From Streptomyces sp. 1331.2 (GTDB taxonomy: Bacteria > Actinomycetota > Actinomycetes > Streptomycetales > Streptomycetaceae), in NCBI RefSeq assembly GCF_900199205.1, contig NZ_OBMJ01000001.1:4529001-4593000 (forward strand): a DNA stretch of 64,000 bases, written 5' to 3'. The position numbers were made by a program, and so were the translations under genes. How positions within the stretch are numbered: position 1 is the stretch's first letter; every line of letters begins with the position of its first letter. Below the pieces are notes generated by a model. The model had not been told where the DNA came from and did no database searches. It saw only the letters and a list, made by a program, of their open reading frames with translations. Shown in pieces: positions 52,684-61,785 of this stretch.

Positions 52684-53808
52684 GTGGCAGAGGACGGCAG
52701 CAGCGGCGCGACGTCGGGTACCAACGACCCCACGGTCGCGCTCGAACTGGAACGCCTGATCCTGGACGCGCCGCGCCGCTACACCCCGTACCAGGCCGCG
52801 CGCGCCGCCGACGTCCCGATGGAGCTGGCCACCCGCTTCTGGCGCGCCATGGGCTTCCCCGACATCGGCCAGTCCCGGGCGCTGACCGACGGCGACGTGA
52901 TCGCGCTGCGCCGGCTGGCCGGCCTGGTCGAGTCCGGCCTGCTCAGCGAGTCGATGGCGATCCAGGTGGCCCGCTCCACCGGCCAGACCACGGCCCGGCT
53001 GGCCGGCTGGCAGATGGACACCTTCCTGGAGAACCTCACCCAGTCCGTCGAGCCCGGGCTGACCCGCGCCGACGTCGCGTACCCGCTGGTCGAGCTGCTG
53101 CTGCCGGAGCTGGAGCAGTTCCTGGTGTACGTCTGGCGGCGCCAGCTGGCGGCCGTCACCGGCCGGGTGGTGCAGGCCGCCGAGGACAACGAGATCACCA
53201 GCGGGCGGCTGGCCGTCGGCTTCGCCGACCTGGTCGGCTTCACCCGGCTCTCCCGGCGGCTGGAGGAGGAGGAGCTCGGCGAGCTGGTCGAGACCTTCGA
53301 GAACACCTGCTCGGACCTGATCGTCGGCCAGGGTGGCCGGGTGATCAAGACCCTCGGCGACGAGATCCTCTACGTCTCCGAGGACCCGGCGACCGCCGCC
53401 GAGATCGCGCTCGGCCTGATCGAGGCGCTGGCCGAGGAGGACCCCATCCCGCCGCTGCGGGTCGGCATGGCCTTCGGCACGGTCACCTCGCGGATGGGCG
53501 ACGTCTTCGGCACCACCGTCAACCTGGCCAGCCGGCTCACCTCGATCGCGCCCAAGGACGCGGTGCTGATCGACGGCGAGTTCGCCGCCGCCCTGGAGCA
53601 GAACGGCAGCGTCGCCCCGGCCGACTCGGAGGGGCCCGGCCTGGCCGAGGCACTGTCGGCCGCCGCCGGGATGCCCGCCTCCGGGCTGCCGATGCCGGGG
53701 CCGGACGCCGGGGCGCGGTTCCACCTCCAGCCGATGTGGCGCCGCCCGGTGCGGGGGCTCGGGCTGGTCGAGCCGTGGCTGCTCACCCGGCGGCTGAAGG
53801 CGGACTAG
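52684..53808 (+). CDS. cya: Adenylate cyclase (class III, Cya)
   Basis: About 374 residues. The C-terminal class III catalytic domain has the metal Asp in VGFADLVGFTRLSRRL, the purine-selecting Lys and second metal Asp in VIKTLGDEILYV and the Asn/Arg pair in TTVNLASRL. The N-terminal half (YTPYQAARAADVPMELATRF and onward) is the regulatory domain shared by actinobacterial Cya proteins. It makes cAMP, needed for germination and development in streptomycetes. GTG at 52684 is preferred; an upstream GTG at 52657 is possible. Confidence 0.9.
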   Translation: MAEDGSSGATSGTNDPTVALELERLILDAPRRYTPYQAARAADVPMELATRFWRAMGFPDIGQSRALTDGDVIALRRLAGLVESGLLSESMAIQVARSTGQTTARLAGWQMDTFLENLTQSVEPGLTRADVAYPLVELLLPELEQFLVYVWRRQLAAVTGRVVQAAEDNEITSGRLAVGFADLVGFTRLSRRLEEEELGELVETFENTCSDLIVGQGGRVIKTLGDEILYVSEDPATAAEIALGLIEALAEEDPIPPLRVGMAFGTVTSRMGDVFGTTVNLASRLTSIAPKDAVLIDGEFAAALEQNGSVAPADSEGPGLAEALSAAAGMPASGLPMPGPDAGARFHLQPMWRRPVRGLGLVEPWLLTRRLKAD

Positions 53809-53816
53809 GCCCGCTT

Positions 53817-53925
53817 CCGGTGGGTACGTCCGCTGGGGGAGGTACCAGTGGGTGGTTCCGCTGGGTGCTTCTGGCGGGTGCGTCCGGTGGGTACGTCGGG
53901 TGGGTGCTTGCGGGGTCGTCGGGTG
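53817..53925 (+). repeat. G-rich imperfect tandem repeats between cya and the diguanylate cyclase gene
   Basis: Short GGTGGGTACGTC/GGGTGCTT-type units recur, and CCGGTGGGTACGTC appears twice exactly (53817-53830 and 53884-53897). Runs of three to five G occur every 8-12 bases on the plus strand, so a G-quadruplex is possible. No gene is seen in this 273-nt gap. Confidence 0.6.
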
Positions 53926-54081
53926 CCGAACGGTTGAAACCCGTACGTTCTGGAGCAGCCCGGTCCGGGCAAACGGGGCATAACCGAGCGAAACCGCCAT
54001 AGTCTTGGTGCAAGCGACCGGTCGGGTGCGGCCGGCCGACGGGGGTCTGGCAGGACCGAGCACAGGGAGCGAGGCGAGCCG

Positions 54082-55914
54082 GTGAGCAGTGAGGCGATCA
54101 TGACGGACCGCGGCTGCGACTGCGGCGGCTCGCGGCACCGCGACCCGCTGCCCGACCTGAGGCTGCAGTCCGTGGTCGAGCTCGCCCAGGACATGGCCGG
54201 CGCGCTCACCCCGCTGGAAGCCGTCCGGGCCGCCGCCGCCCGCGCCACCGAGGCGCTCGGCGCCACCATGGCCGCGGTCTCCGTCTGGGACCGCGAATCC
54301 GGCCGGCTGCGGGTCCTGGTCAACCACGGCGAGCTCGCCCCCGGCGAGGAGGAGCTGCCCGAGGACGAGTCCTACCCCGTCGCCGACTTCCCCGAGATCG
54401 TCACCTACCTGGACGAGCGCTGGACCACCGGGCGGCTGCCGCGCGCCTGGCTGCAGACCGCCGAGAACAGCGCGCCGCACCCCGGGCACGCACACCCGAC
54501 CGCCGGCGCGTACTGCCAGGAACGCGCCGCCGCGCTGCGCCGGCGCGGGCGGGCCTGCTGCGTGGTCGCGCCGATCGTGCTCCACGGGCAGGCCTGGGGC
54601 GAGCTCTACCTCGCCAGGTCGGTCGGGATGCCCGAGTTCACCGAGGCCGACGCCGACTACGCGACCCTGCTCGCCGCCCAGGTCTCGGCCGGGCTCGCCC
54701 AGACCGAACGCCTCGCCGACCTGCGCCGGCTCGCCTTCTCCGACCCGCTCACCGGCCTCGCCAACCGGCGTGCCGTCGACACCCGGCTGGAGAGCGCGCT
54801 GGAGGCGCACAACCGGGACAACACCGTCGTCTCCCTGGTCGTCTGCGACGTCAACGGGCTGAAGCGGGTCAACGACCAGCTCGGCCACGAGATGGGCGAC
54901 CGGCTGCTGGAACGGTTCGCCCACCAGCTCTCGCTGGCCGCCGCCAAACTCCCCGGCAGCCTCGCCGCCCGGCTCGGCGGCGACGAGTTCTGCCTGCTGG
55001 TGGAGGGGCAGAAGGCCGACGAGGTGGTGGCCGTCGCCGAAGAGCTCTGCGCCCGGGCCCTCGCGCTGTCCGAGGGCGAGGGCGTGGCCTGCGGCGTCGC
55101 CTCCACCGGGGACTCGATCGGGCCCGTCACCACCCCCGACCGGCTCTTCCGGCTCGCCGACGCCGCCCAGTACCGCGCCAAGGCCGCCCGGGCCGCCCAC
55201 CCCGTCGTCGCCGGTCGCAGCCACGGCCCCGGCTTCTCGCCGGACCCCACCGTGCTGCTCGCCGACGCCGCCGACCCGCACCACCGGGCCGACGGGCGGC
55301 GGACCGGCGGGCGGATCGGCACCGGGGACCGGCGCCGGTTCCGCGGCGCCGCCCACAGCGCCGACCCGGGTCAGCTGCTCACCGCCGTCCTCGCCGCCCT
55401 CGACCGGGCCGCCGCCGCCCGGGTCGTCCACCCGGCCGACACCCTCGGCAAGCTGGTCGTCATCGCCGAGACCTCCGCCCGGCTGCTCGACGCCGTCGGC
55501 TGGTGGGTCTCCTACGTCCCACCCGGCTCCCACCTGATGCGCACCGCCCAGCACGCCGTCTACCGGATGACCAGCGGCCCCAGCAGCGCCCGCGCCGAGA
55601 CCCAGCGGGCCCAGATCGAGGCCCCCGACGCCGTCTTCGACCTGCGCCACTACCCGATGACCCGGCGCGCCGTCCGCGGCGGCGCCTTCGCCCTCCGGGC
55701 CGGGGCGGCCGGCAACGACCCGGCGGAGGAGGCCATGCTCGTGGTCTCCGGCTACCGCGGCATGGTCGCCGCCGGCGGCCACAACCCGGCCGGCGGCTGG
55801 CTCGTCGAACTCTTCGCCGACGACGCCACCCTGCCCCTCGGCCAGGCCGCCTGCGCCATGCGCGCCCTCGTCGCCGTCGCCCTCTCGGGCGCGGCCTCGC
55901 CGCCGGTGGTCTGA
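54082..55914 (+). CDS. cdgE: GAF-GGDEF diguanylate cyclase (CdgE-like)
   Basis: A 610-residue cytoplasmic protein: GAF-type domain (about residues 30-210), GGDEF domain (about 215-375) with FSDPLTGLANRRAV, the active-site RLGGDEFCLL, and a C-terminal domain of about 200 residues (from LTAVLAALDRAAAARVVHP) resembling another ligand-sensing fold. It makes c-di-GMP, which holds streptomycetes in vegetative growth through BldD. The name follows the S. coelicolor order cya then cdgE, which I recall rather than verify. GTG at 54082; ATG at 54100 is possible. Confidence 0.85.
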   Translation: MSSEAIMTDRGCDCGGSRHRDPLPDLRLQSVVELAQDMAGALTPLEAVRAAAARATEALGATMAAVSVWDRESGRLRVLVNHGELAPGEEELPEDESYPVADFPEIVTYLDERWTTGRLPRAWLQTAENSAPHPGHAHPTAGAYCQERAAALRRRGRACCVVAPIVLHGQAWGELYLARSVGMPEFTEADADYATLLAAQVSAGLAQTERLADLRRLAFSDPLTGLANRRAVDTRLESALEAHNRDNTVVSLVVCDVNGLKRVNDQLGHEMGDRLLERFAHQLSLAAAKLPGSLAARLGGDEFCLLVEGQKADEVVAVAEELCARALALSEGEGVACGVASTGDSIGPVTTPDRLFRLADAAQYRAKAARAAHPVVAGRSHGPGFSPDPTVLLADAADPHHRADGRRTGGRIGTGDRRRFRGAAHSADPGQLLTAVLAALDRAAAARVVHPADTLGKLVVIAETSARLLDAVGWWVSYVPPGSHLMRTAQHAVYRMTSGPSSARAETQRAQIEAPDAVFDLRHYPMTRRAVRGGAFALRAGAAGNDPAEEAMLVVSGYRGMVAAGGHNPAGGWLVELFADDATLPLGQAACAMRALVAVALSGAASPPVV

Positions 55915-56181
55915 GAGGTCTCTTCGGGGGCGCGGGCGAAAGGCACTGTGCGCCGGGGCGCACGCGGGGGCGTGCGTACGGGCGGGCACGGTCGGGGGGC
56001 GTAACGATCCGGACAAGGCCGAGCCGGTGCCCGGGCATCCTTCGTACCCTGGCCGATGCCCGCGACCTGCCACCTGGCGTGACGTCAGAAAGTGCCGTCT
56101 GTGCGCCATTTGGCGCAGAAGTGTGCCTCCCGGTGGCGTACCAATGGGGTACTGGTCGACGCCGAGCCGGGAGGAGCCGGG

Positions 56182-56967
56182 ATGACACTGGCGGCCGTGC
56201 ACCACTGGATCGTGGTGCTCGACATCGAGGGGTTCAGCACGCGGCCGAACCCCGTCCAGCGGTCGCTGCGGCAGGCGATGTACGAGGTGCTCCGGGACGC
56301 GCTGGCGGAGGCCGGTCTGCCGGACGGGGCCGTCGCCACCGAGGACCGCGGCGACGGAGTGCTGGTCCTGGTACAGCCGCAGGTCTCGCCGGTGCTGCTG
56401 GCCGGGGCGCTCGTCCGGGCCCTGGACGACTGCCTGGCGGAGAAGGCACGGATCTTCAACGAGGCGCATGCCCTGCGCCTCCGGGTCGCGCTGCACCAGG
56501 GGCTGGTCAGCGGCGACGCGGACGGCTGGTCGGGCGACGCGGTGAACTGGACCTTCCGGCTGGTCGACGCCGCGCCGCTGCGCGAGGTGCTGGCCCGGGC
56601 GGGCCGGGCCAACCTGGCGTTCATCGTCTCCGACGAGGTCTACCAGGCCGTGGTCCGGCACGAGTACCGCACCGTCGACCCGGCCGCCTACCTGCCGGTG
56701 GGCTTCGAGGCCAAGCACGGCATCCCCGCCCGCGGCTGGATCACCGTGCCCGGCTACCCGGCTCCGCCCGGGCTGGACGGGGGTTCCGGCCCCGGAACCG
56801 GGCTCGGTCCCGGCCCCGCCGCCGCTCCCGCCGCTCCCGCTCCCGCCCCCGGTTCCGGCGGGGCGCCGACCGGCGGAGTGGTCTTCCACGCGGGCGTGGT
56901 GCACGGGGACCAGGTGGCCGGTGACAAGAACGTCCACCACGCGCCGAACTCCCCGGGCCGTCGATGA
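56182..56967 (+). CDS. Class III nucleotidyl cyclase-like protein with C-terminal shared motif
   Basis: A 261-residue protein. The N-terminal 190 residues have class III cyclase features: VVLDIEGF (Asp14), TEDRGDGVLVLV (Asp58) and AVNWTFRLVD (Asn122, Arg126). The residue matching the purine-selecting Lys of Cya appears to be acidic, which in other cyclases favours GTP; whether the enzyme is active is unknown. A Gly/Pro/Ala linker leads to GDQVAGDKNV at 242-251. The next protein carries the same motif. ATG at 56182 follows GGAGG. First gene of the six-gene operon. Confidence 0.85.
   Translation: MTLAAVHHWIVVLDIEGFSTRPNPVQRSLRQAMYEVLRDALAEAGLPDGAVATEDRGDGVLVLVQPQVSPVLLAGALVRALDDCLAEKARIFNEAHALRLRVALHQGLVSGDADGWSGDAVNWTFRLVDAAPLREVLARAGRANLAFIVSDEVYQAVVRHEYRTVDPAAYLPVGFEAKHGIPARGWITVPGYPAPPGLDGGSGPGTGLGPGPAAAPAAPAPAPGSGGAPTGGVVFHAGVVHGDQVAGDKNVHHAPNSPGRR
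56905..56934 (+). other. Codons for C-terminal motif GDQVAGDKNV, shared with the next gene
   Basis: Encodes residues 242-251 of the cyclase-like protein. Nine of ten residues are identical to the motif encoded at 57258-57287. Its end-of-chain position after a flexible linker is typical of short partner-recruiting motifs. Confidence 0.85.
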
Positions 56968-59246
56968 CGACGCCCGGGGACACGGGGCCGGCGGTAACGG
57001 GGGTTCCGCCGGTCGACGGGGGAGGGGGCCCCTCCGGCCCGGCGGCACCGCCCGCCGCCGGGCCGGACGGGGCCCCCGTGGACGGCCCGCCGGCCGGCGA
57101 GGGTGCCGACGGCGGGCCCTCCGGCGACGCCGGCGGCGAACGGCCGGAGGGCGGTTCCGCCCGCAGCGGCGCCGCCCGGGAGAGCGCGGAGGCCACCCAG
57201 TTCGCCCAGGGCATGCTGCGCCGCGACACCGTGCGCCATGCGCTGGCGAGCATCGACGGCGACATGGTCGCCGGGGACAAGAACGTCTTCCTGGTCGGCG
57301 GCGGCCGGGCGCCGCTGCGCCTGGTCTCCCCGCTGGTCCTGGAACGGGTGCGCAGCGCCTTCGCGGACCCGGCCGACTGGGACGAGGTGCGGGCCGACTT
57401 CGGCAAGCGGAGCCTGGCGATCCTGCGCGGCCCGGCCGGCTCCGGCAAGACCACGGCCGCGTTGCGGCTGCTGCTCGGCCGCTCGGTCGACCGGATCTAC
57501 CACCTGGACCGCACCTCCGACCTCGGAGCGCTCATCGAGCGGCTGGAGGCCGACGCCCAGGACGGCCGGGGCGAGCCGGTCGGCTTCCTGGTCGACGAGC
57601 CGGGGGACTGCTCCACCCTGGACGGCCCGCTCCTCCAGGGACTGGACGGCGCCCTGCACCGCGCGGGGGCCCGGCTGGTCCTGACGGTCGGCCAGGAGAG
57701 CGGGCTGGTCGACTCCGAGGTCCTCGGCCACGTCATCGACCTGCCCGGCCCGCCGGAGCCCGCCCGGATCGTCCGCCGCTACCTGGACTGGCTGCTCGGC
57801 GAGCCCGCCGCCGCCCTGCTGCTGAGGCGCCAGGGCGTGGCGGAACTCCTGGACGAGCACCTCGGTGCGGACGGCGCCTGCCGGGCGGCAGCCGGACTCG
57901 CCTCCGCGCTGGGCGAGTCCGCCGAGTCCGCGGCCGGCGGCGTGCCCGACCTCGCGGTGGTCCGGGAGAAGCTGGCCCGGCGCGGTGCCGAGGACTTCGA
58001 GATCTGGGCCGAGAACCTCGAAGAGCCCTTCCTGCGCTGCTACGCCGTCGCCCTGGCGGTGCTCAACGGCCTCCCCCAGGAGGACGTCGCCGCGGCGGCC
58101 CGGGCGCTCCACCGGCGCCTGGACACCGAGGACTACACCGTCCTGGCCCCGGCGGACGGCCACCTGCCGCGGGTGCGCGAGCCGTACCGGGTACCGCGCC
58201 GGCGGCGGCTGGCCCAACTGCGCGCCCGGACGGTGCCGGTGCGGTTCTTCAGCGCCACCGGGCGGGTGCCCGCGGACGGCCTGGAGTACAAGGACCCGGG
58301 CTACCCGCGCCGGCTGATCGAGCACGTCTGGGCGGAGTACCCGCTGCAGGAGGTGCTGCTGGACTGGCTCACCGAGCTGGTCGCCGACCCGTCCGAACAG
58401 GTCCGCACGCACGCCGGGGTGGCGCTCGGGGTGCTCACCGACCGGTCCTTCCAGTACCTGCTGGACCACGTGCTCCACCCCTGGGCGGCCAGCCCGGACC
58501 GCCGTCGCCGCACCGCCGTCGCCCACGCTCTGTCGGTGAGCGCGAAGAACCCCGAACTGCTCGGCATGGTGCGGACCTTGGCCGCCGGCTGGTTCGCCGA
58601 CGCCGACCGCCCGCTGGTCCAGGCGACCGCGGCCCGGGTGTACGCGCTGAGCCTCAGCGGCGCCGGGCCGCTGGCCGCGGTCGACGCCCTGGCCCGGCTC
58701 TGCGTGGTCGACCACATGCAGGTCGCCATCGCGGTCGGCGACAGCCTGACCGACATCCTCGCCGACGACGACCGGCTGTCCGCCGTGGTGCTCGGCCGGC
58801 TCTGCACGGCGCTGGCCGACCACCGGGCCCGCCCCTCCGTCCTGCTGGCCTTCCTCGCCGTCGGCGCCCAGTTGGTGGTGGAGACCGCGACGCTGCCGGA
58901 GCCGGCCGTCCTGCCGAACTGGCCGGCCCTGCTGGTACGGGCGGACCGGGAGCCGGTGCTGCGAGCCCCGTTCGTCGAACTGTGGCGCGCGGCGCTGAAC
59001 GAGGCCGTCCACCGGTCCGCCTCCGAGTACGTGCTGCAGCTGTGGGCCCGGCTGGCCGAGGGCGACCCGGAGCTGCGGGTGGTCCTCGTGCGGATGGTCG
59101 GCGCGCTGGCGGACGGCGATCCGCGGACCGCCACCATCCTGCGCCGGCAGGCCGCCGACTGGGCGGGCGCCCACAGCATCTCCCCGCTGCCGAGGACCGC
59201 CGCCGCGGTCACGGCCGAACTGGACCGACAGGAGCGTTCGAGTTGA
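56964..59246 (+). CDS. STAND-like P-loop NTPase with helical repeat region
   Basis: A 760-residue protein. The first 75 residues are disordered (Gly/Pro/Ala-rich). Then comes the motif GDMVAGDKNV (99-108), a P-loop domain with Walker A GPAGSGKT (156-163) and Walker B GFLVDEP (207-213), and from about residue 400 a long all-helical part with HEAT-like repeats. The layout resembles NLR/STAND signalling ATPases, although the ARC-type helper motifs are not clear by eye. ATG at 56964 overlaps the previous stop (ATGA), so it is coupled to the cyclase-like gene. Confidence 0.85.
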   Translation: MTTPGDTGPAVTGVPPVDGGGGPSGPAAPPAAGPDGAPVDGPPAGEGADGGPSGDAGGERPEGGSARSGAARESAEATQFAQGMLRRDTVRHALASIDGDMVAGDKNVFLVGGGRAPLRLVSPLVLERVRSAFADPADWDEVRADFGKRSLAILRGPAGSGKTTAALRLLLGRSVDRIYHLDRTSDLGALIERLEADAQDGRGEPVGFLVDEPGDCSTLDGPLLQGLDGALHRAGARLVLTVGQESGLVDSEVLGHVIDLPGPPEPARIVRRYLDWLLGEPAAALLLRRQGVAELLDEHLGADGACRAAAGLASALGESAESAAGGVPDLAVVREKLARRGAEDFEIWAENLEEPFLRCYAVALAVLNGLPQEDVAAAARALHRRLDTEDYTVLAPADGHLPRVREPYRVPRRRRLAQLRARTVPVRFFSATGRVPADGLEYKDPGYPRRLIEHVWAEYPLQEVLLDWLTELVADPSEQVRTHAGVALGVLTDRSFQYLLDHVLHPWAASPDRRRRTAVAHALSVSAKNPELLGMVRTLAAGWFADADRPLVQATAARVYALSLSGAGPLAAVDALARLCVVDHMQVAIAVGDSLTDILADDDRLSAVVLGRLCTALADHRARPSVLLAFLAVGAQLVVETATLPEPAVLPNWPALLVRADREPVLRAPFVELWRAALNEAVHRSASEYVLQLWARLAEGDPELRVVLVRMVGALADGDPRTATILRRQAADWAGAHSISPLPRTAAAVTAELDRQERSS
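57258..57287 (+). other. Codons for N-terminal motif GDMVAGDKNV of the NTPase
   Basis: Encodes residues 99-108, between a disordered leader and the P-loop domain. Only Met/Gln at position 3 differs from the copy at the C-terminus of the preceding protein. Confidence 0.85.
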
Positions 59247-61030
59247 CCCCCACCCTGCCGCTGATCATCAGCGAGGAGCCGGTGCCACGGGGGCTGTCCG
59301 GCCCGGTGAAGGCGCTGAAGCCGAGCGCCGCCGCGGTGTACGCCTCCTACGACGGTGAACTCGCCTGGTTCCAGGGCAAACCGCTGAGCTGGTCGCAGCA
59401 GTTCCTCGGTAGGTACCGGACCAGGTACGAGGTGGACCTCAGCGACCACCGGCGCACCGCGCACCTGAAGAGCTGGCCGCTGCCCTCCCAGGACCAGGCC
59501 CACTGCTTCGACGCCATCGTGGACGTGGGCTTCCGGGTCCACGACCCGGTCGAGGTGGTCCGGCGCAACGTGACCGACGCCCTGATCGTGGTCTACGGGC
59601 ACATCGCCGCCGTGCTCCGGGGGATCGCCCGCGGCTACCCGATCGACCAGGCGGCCCTGGCCGAGCACCGGATGAACCAGGACTGCGCCCGGGAGATGGT
59701 GCTGTCGGAGGGCATCACCATCTACCGCTGCGTGGTCGACCTGCGCCCCGACGACGCGGCCCGCACCTACATCAGCAGCCTGACCAGGGCGGACCGGGAG
59801 CTGCGGCTGGCCGAATCGGCGCAGCTGCGGGCCGAGGCCGAGGCCCGGGGCGAGCAGGTGGTCGACCGGATCAGGCTGGACGGCCGGCTCGCCCGGGAGA
59901 CGCAGGAGCAGCGGGTGAAGCTGGAGCTGCAGGCCGAGCGGCGCCGGCTGCTGGGCGAGGGCGACCTCGACATCGGCGGGCTGATCCGGCTGTTCGTGCT
60001 GGAGCACCCGGACCGGGTCGCCGAGGCGATCGAGATGCGCAGCCGCTGGGAGACGTCGCTGGTCGGGCGGCAGGAGCAGTTCGACGAACGCTCGGTCGAG
60101 GTCTTCAAGTTCATGGTCGCGAACGACCTCATCCAGCCGGCCGACGTGGAGGTGATCCGGCAGCAGGCGCTGCACCGGGTGCACGGCGCGACGCTCGCGG
60201 GCGGGGCGGTCACGGCGCTGCCGCCCGTGCGGTGGGGCGGTCCGGCGGGCTCTGCGGGCTCGGGCGGTCCGGGTGGTCCGGGCGCTCCGGACGGCTTCGC
60301 GGGGCCGAGTGGGCCGTCCGCGCTGGTGGGGACGGTGGTCGCGGACGCGCAGGGGAGCGGCACGGCGAACGGGGTGCTCCCGGTCTACCTCCTGATTGAC
60401 GAGTCGGCGGCCGTCGCGGGCTGCCTCGACGGCCTCAACAACGCGCTGCGCGGCCTGCACTCGGCCCTGCTGACCCCGCCGGAGACGGCCGCCGGGCTGC
60501 GGATCTCGGTGCTCGGCGCGGCCGGGGACACCACGGCGCACCTGCCGATGTCGGCGGTCGAGTGGACGACCGTGATGCCGGAGCTGAGGGTGCGGGCCGG
60601 CGCCCGGCACGACCTGGCGTTCGAGCGGCTGCGCAGGCTGGTCCCGGAGGACCTGGCGCGACTCAAGGCCGAGCACCGGGTGGTCCACCGCCCGGTGCTG
60701 TTCGTGCTGTTCGGCGGGGTCTGCGAGGAGGGCGTGCGGTGGCGGGAGACGGTCAGGGCGCTGACCGATCCGGTGGCCAACCCCGGCCACCCGACGGTCA
60801 TCTCGGTGGGCATCGGCCGGGCCGACGAGGCGGAGATCCGAGCCATCGCCCGCTACCCCGAACTCGCCTTCGTCGCCGAGCCCGGCCTCGACCTGGCCAC
60901 CGCCGCCGAGCGGTTCGCCTCGCTGCTGCGCGACTCCGTGCTGTACCTGAGCCGGGGCCTGGCCGGCGGCCGGCCCGACCTGTTCATCGAGTGCCCGCCC
61001 GGCCTGCGCCGGCTCGGCGGCACCGGCTGA
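59243..61030 (+). CDS. SPFH-like / vWA fusion protein with degenerate MIDAS
   Basis: A 595-residue protein. Residues about 40-190 look like an SPFH/band-7-type domain (AIVDVGFRVHDPVEVVRRN, then VLSEGITIYRCVVDL), followed by a charged coiled coil (180-238), a helical segment, a Gly/Pro linker and a C-terminal vWA-like domain (377-590). The metal site DxSxS reads DESAA (386-390), so metal binding is probably weakened. The TTG at 59243 overlaps the previous stop by 4 nt (TTGA) and has AGGAG 8 nt upstream. Confidence 0.75.
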   Translation: MTPTLPLIISEEPVPRGLSGPVKALKPSAAAVYASYDGELAWFQGKPLSWSQQFLGRYRTRYEVDLSDHRRTAHLKSWPLPSQDQAHCFDAIVDVGFRVHDPVEVVRRNVTDALIVVYGHIAAVLRGIARGYPIDQAALAEHRMNQDCAREMVLSEGITIYRCVVDLRPDDAARTYISSLTRADRELRLAESAQLRAEAEARGEQVVDRIRLDGRLARETQEQRVKLELQAERRRLLGEGDLDIGGLIRLFVLEHPDRVAEAIEMRSRWETSLVGRQEQFDERSVEVFKFMVANDLIQPADVEVIRQQALHRVHGATLAGGAVTALPPVRWGGPAGSAGSGGPGGPGAPDGFAGPSGPSALVGTVVADAQGSGTANGVLPVYLLIDESAAVAGCLDGLNNALRGLHSALLTPPETAAGLRISVLGAAGDTTAHLPMSAVEWTTVMPELRVRAGARHDLAFERLRRLVPEDLARLKAEHRVVHRPVLFVLFGGVCEEGVRWRETVRALTDPVANPGHPTVISVGIGRADEAEIRAIARYPELAFVAEPGLDLATAAERFASLLRDSVLYLSRGLAGGRPDLFIECPPGLRRLGGTG

Positions 61031-61099
61031 GCCACCCCCCCCACCCGACTGCTGAACCACACCCGAACGCTGAGCACCCGACGAAAGGCACTCCCGACC

Positions 61100-61783
61100 A
61101 TGGCCGACAACCGTGGCAACCTCATCCCGATGTACGTGGTGGCGGACGAGTCCGGCTCGATGACACCCGTCCTCGGCGAACTCAACGCCGGACTGGCCTC
61201 GCTGCACCGCGCCCTGCTGGCCGAGCCGATGGCGGCGGCGAAGGTCAGATTCTCCGTCCTCGGCTTCTCCAACGGCGTCGACGTCCGGATGAGCCTGGCC
61301 GACCTGCGGCAGGAGGACGAGCTGCCGGTGCTGACCAGCACCGGCGGCGGGACGAGCTACCGGGCCGCGTTCACGGCGCTGCTCACCCGCATCCTGCAGG
61401 ACGTGCAGGAGCTGAAGCGGGCCGGGTACACGGTCTACCGGCCCGCGGTGTTCTTCCTGAGCGACGGCCAGCCCAACAGCAACGAGGACTGGGCGAGCGT
61501 GCACCGGCAGCTGACCGACCGGTCCCGGCGGGACGTCGTGGCACCGAACATCGCGGCCTTCGGCATCGGTGCCGCCGACGCGTCCACGATCCTGAACGTC
61601 GCCACCGACCAGAACTACGCCTTCGTGCAGATCCCGGGCGCCGACATCGGCGCGGCGATCACCAAGTTCTGCTCGGCGCTGACCACGAGCATCGTCGCCT
61701 CCGGGATGTCGCTCGCCGCGGGGAACGCGGAGCTGGTGGTGGACAAGCCGGAGGGCTTCCGCATGGCGATCGACGTGGTGTGA
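61100..61783 (+). CDS. TerY-type von Willebrand A domain protein
   Basis: A 227-residue stand-alone vWA protein similar to TerY of tellurium-resistance systems. The metal site is intact: ADESGSM (DESGS at 16-20), then a threonine in TSTGGGTSYRAAF and the third-loop acid in FFLSDGQPNS. With the following PP2C phosphatase and kinase it forms the TerY-phosphatase-kinase triad described for phosphorylation-based stress systems. ATG at 61100; 69 nt separate it from the previous gene. Confidence 0.9.
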   Translation: MADNRGNLIPMYVVADESGSMTPVLGELNAGLASLHRALLAEPMAAAKVRFSVLGFSNGVDVRMSLADLRQEDELPVLTSTGGGTSYRAAFTALLTRILQDVQELKRAGYTVYRPAVFFLSDGQPNSNEDWASVHRQLTDRSRRDVVAPNIAAFGIGAADASTILNVATDQNYAFVQIPGADIGAAITKFCSALTTSIVASGMSLAAGNAELVVDKPEGFRMAIDVV

Positions 61784-61785
61784 GG

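Noticed and set aside
52327..57048. A 1573-codon minus-strand open frame across cya, cdgE and the cyclase-like gene
   Set aside because: Composition is typical of an antisense shadow, and all three plus-strand genes have clear domains and normal third-position bias.
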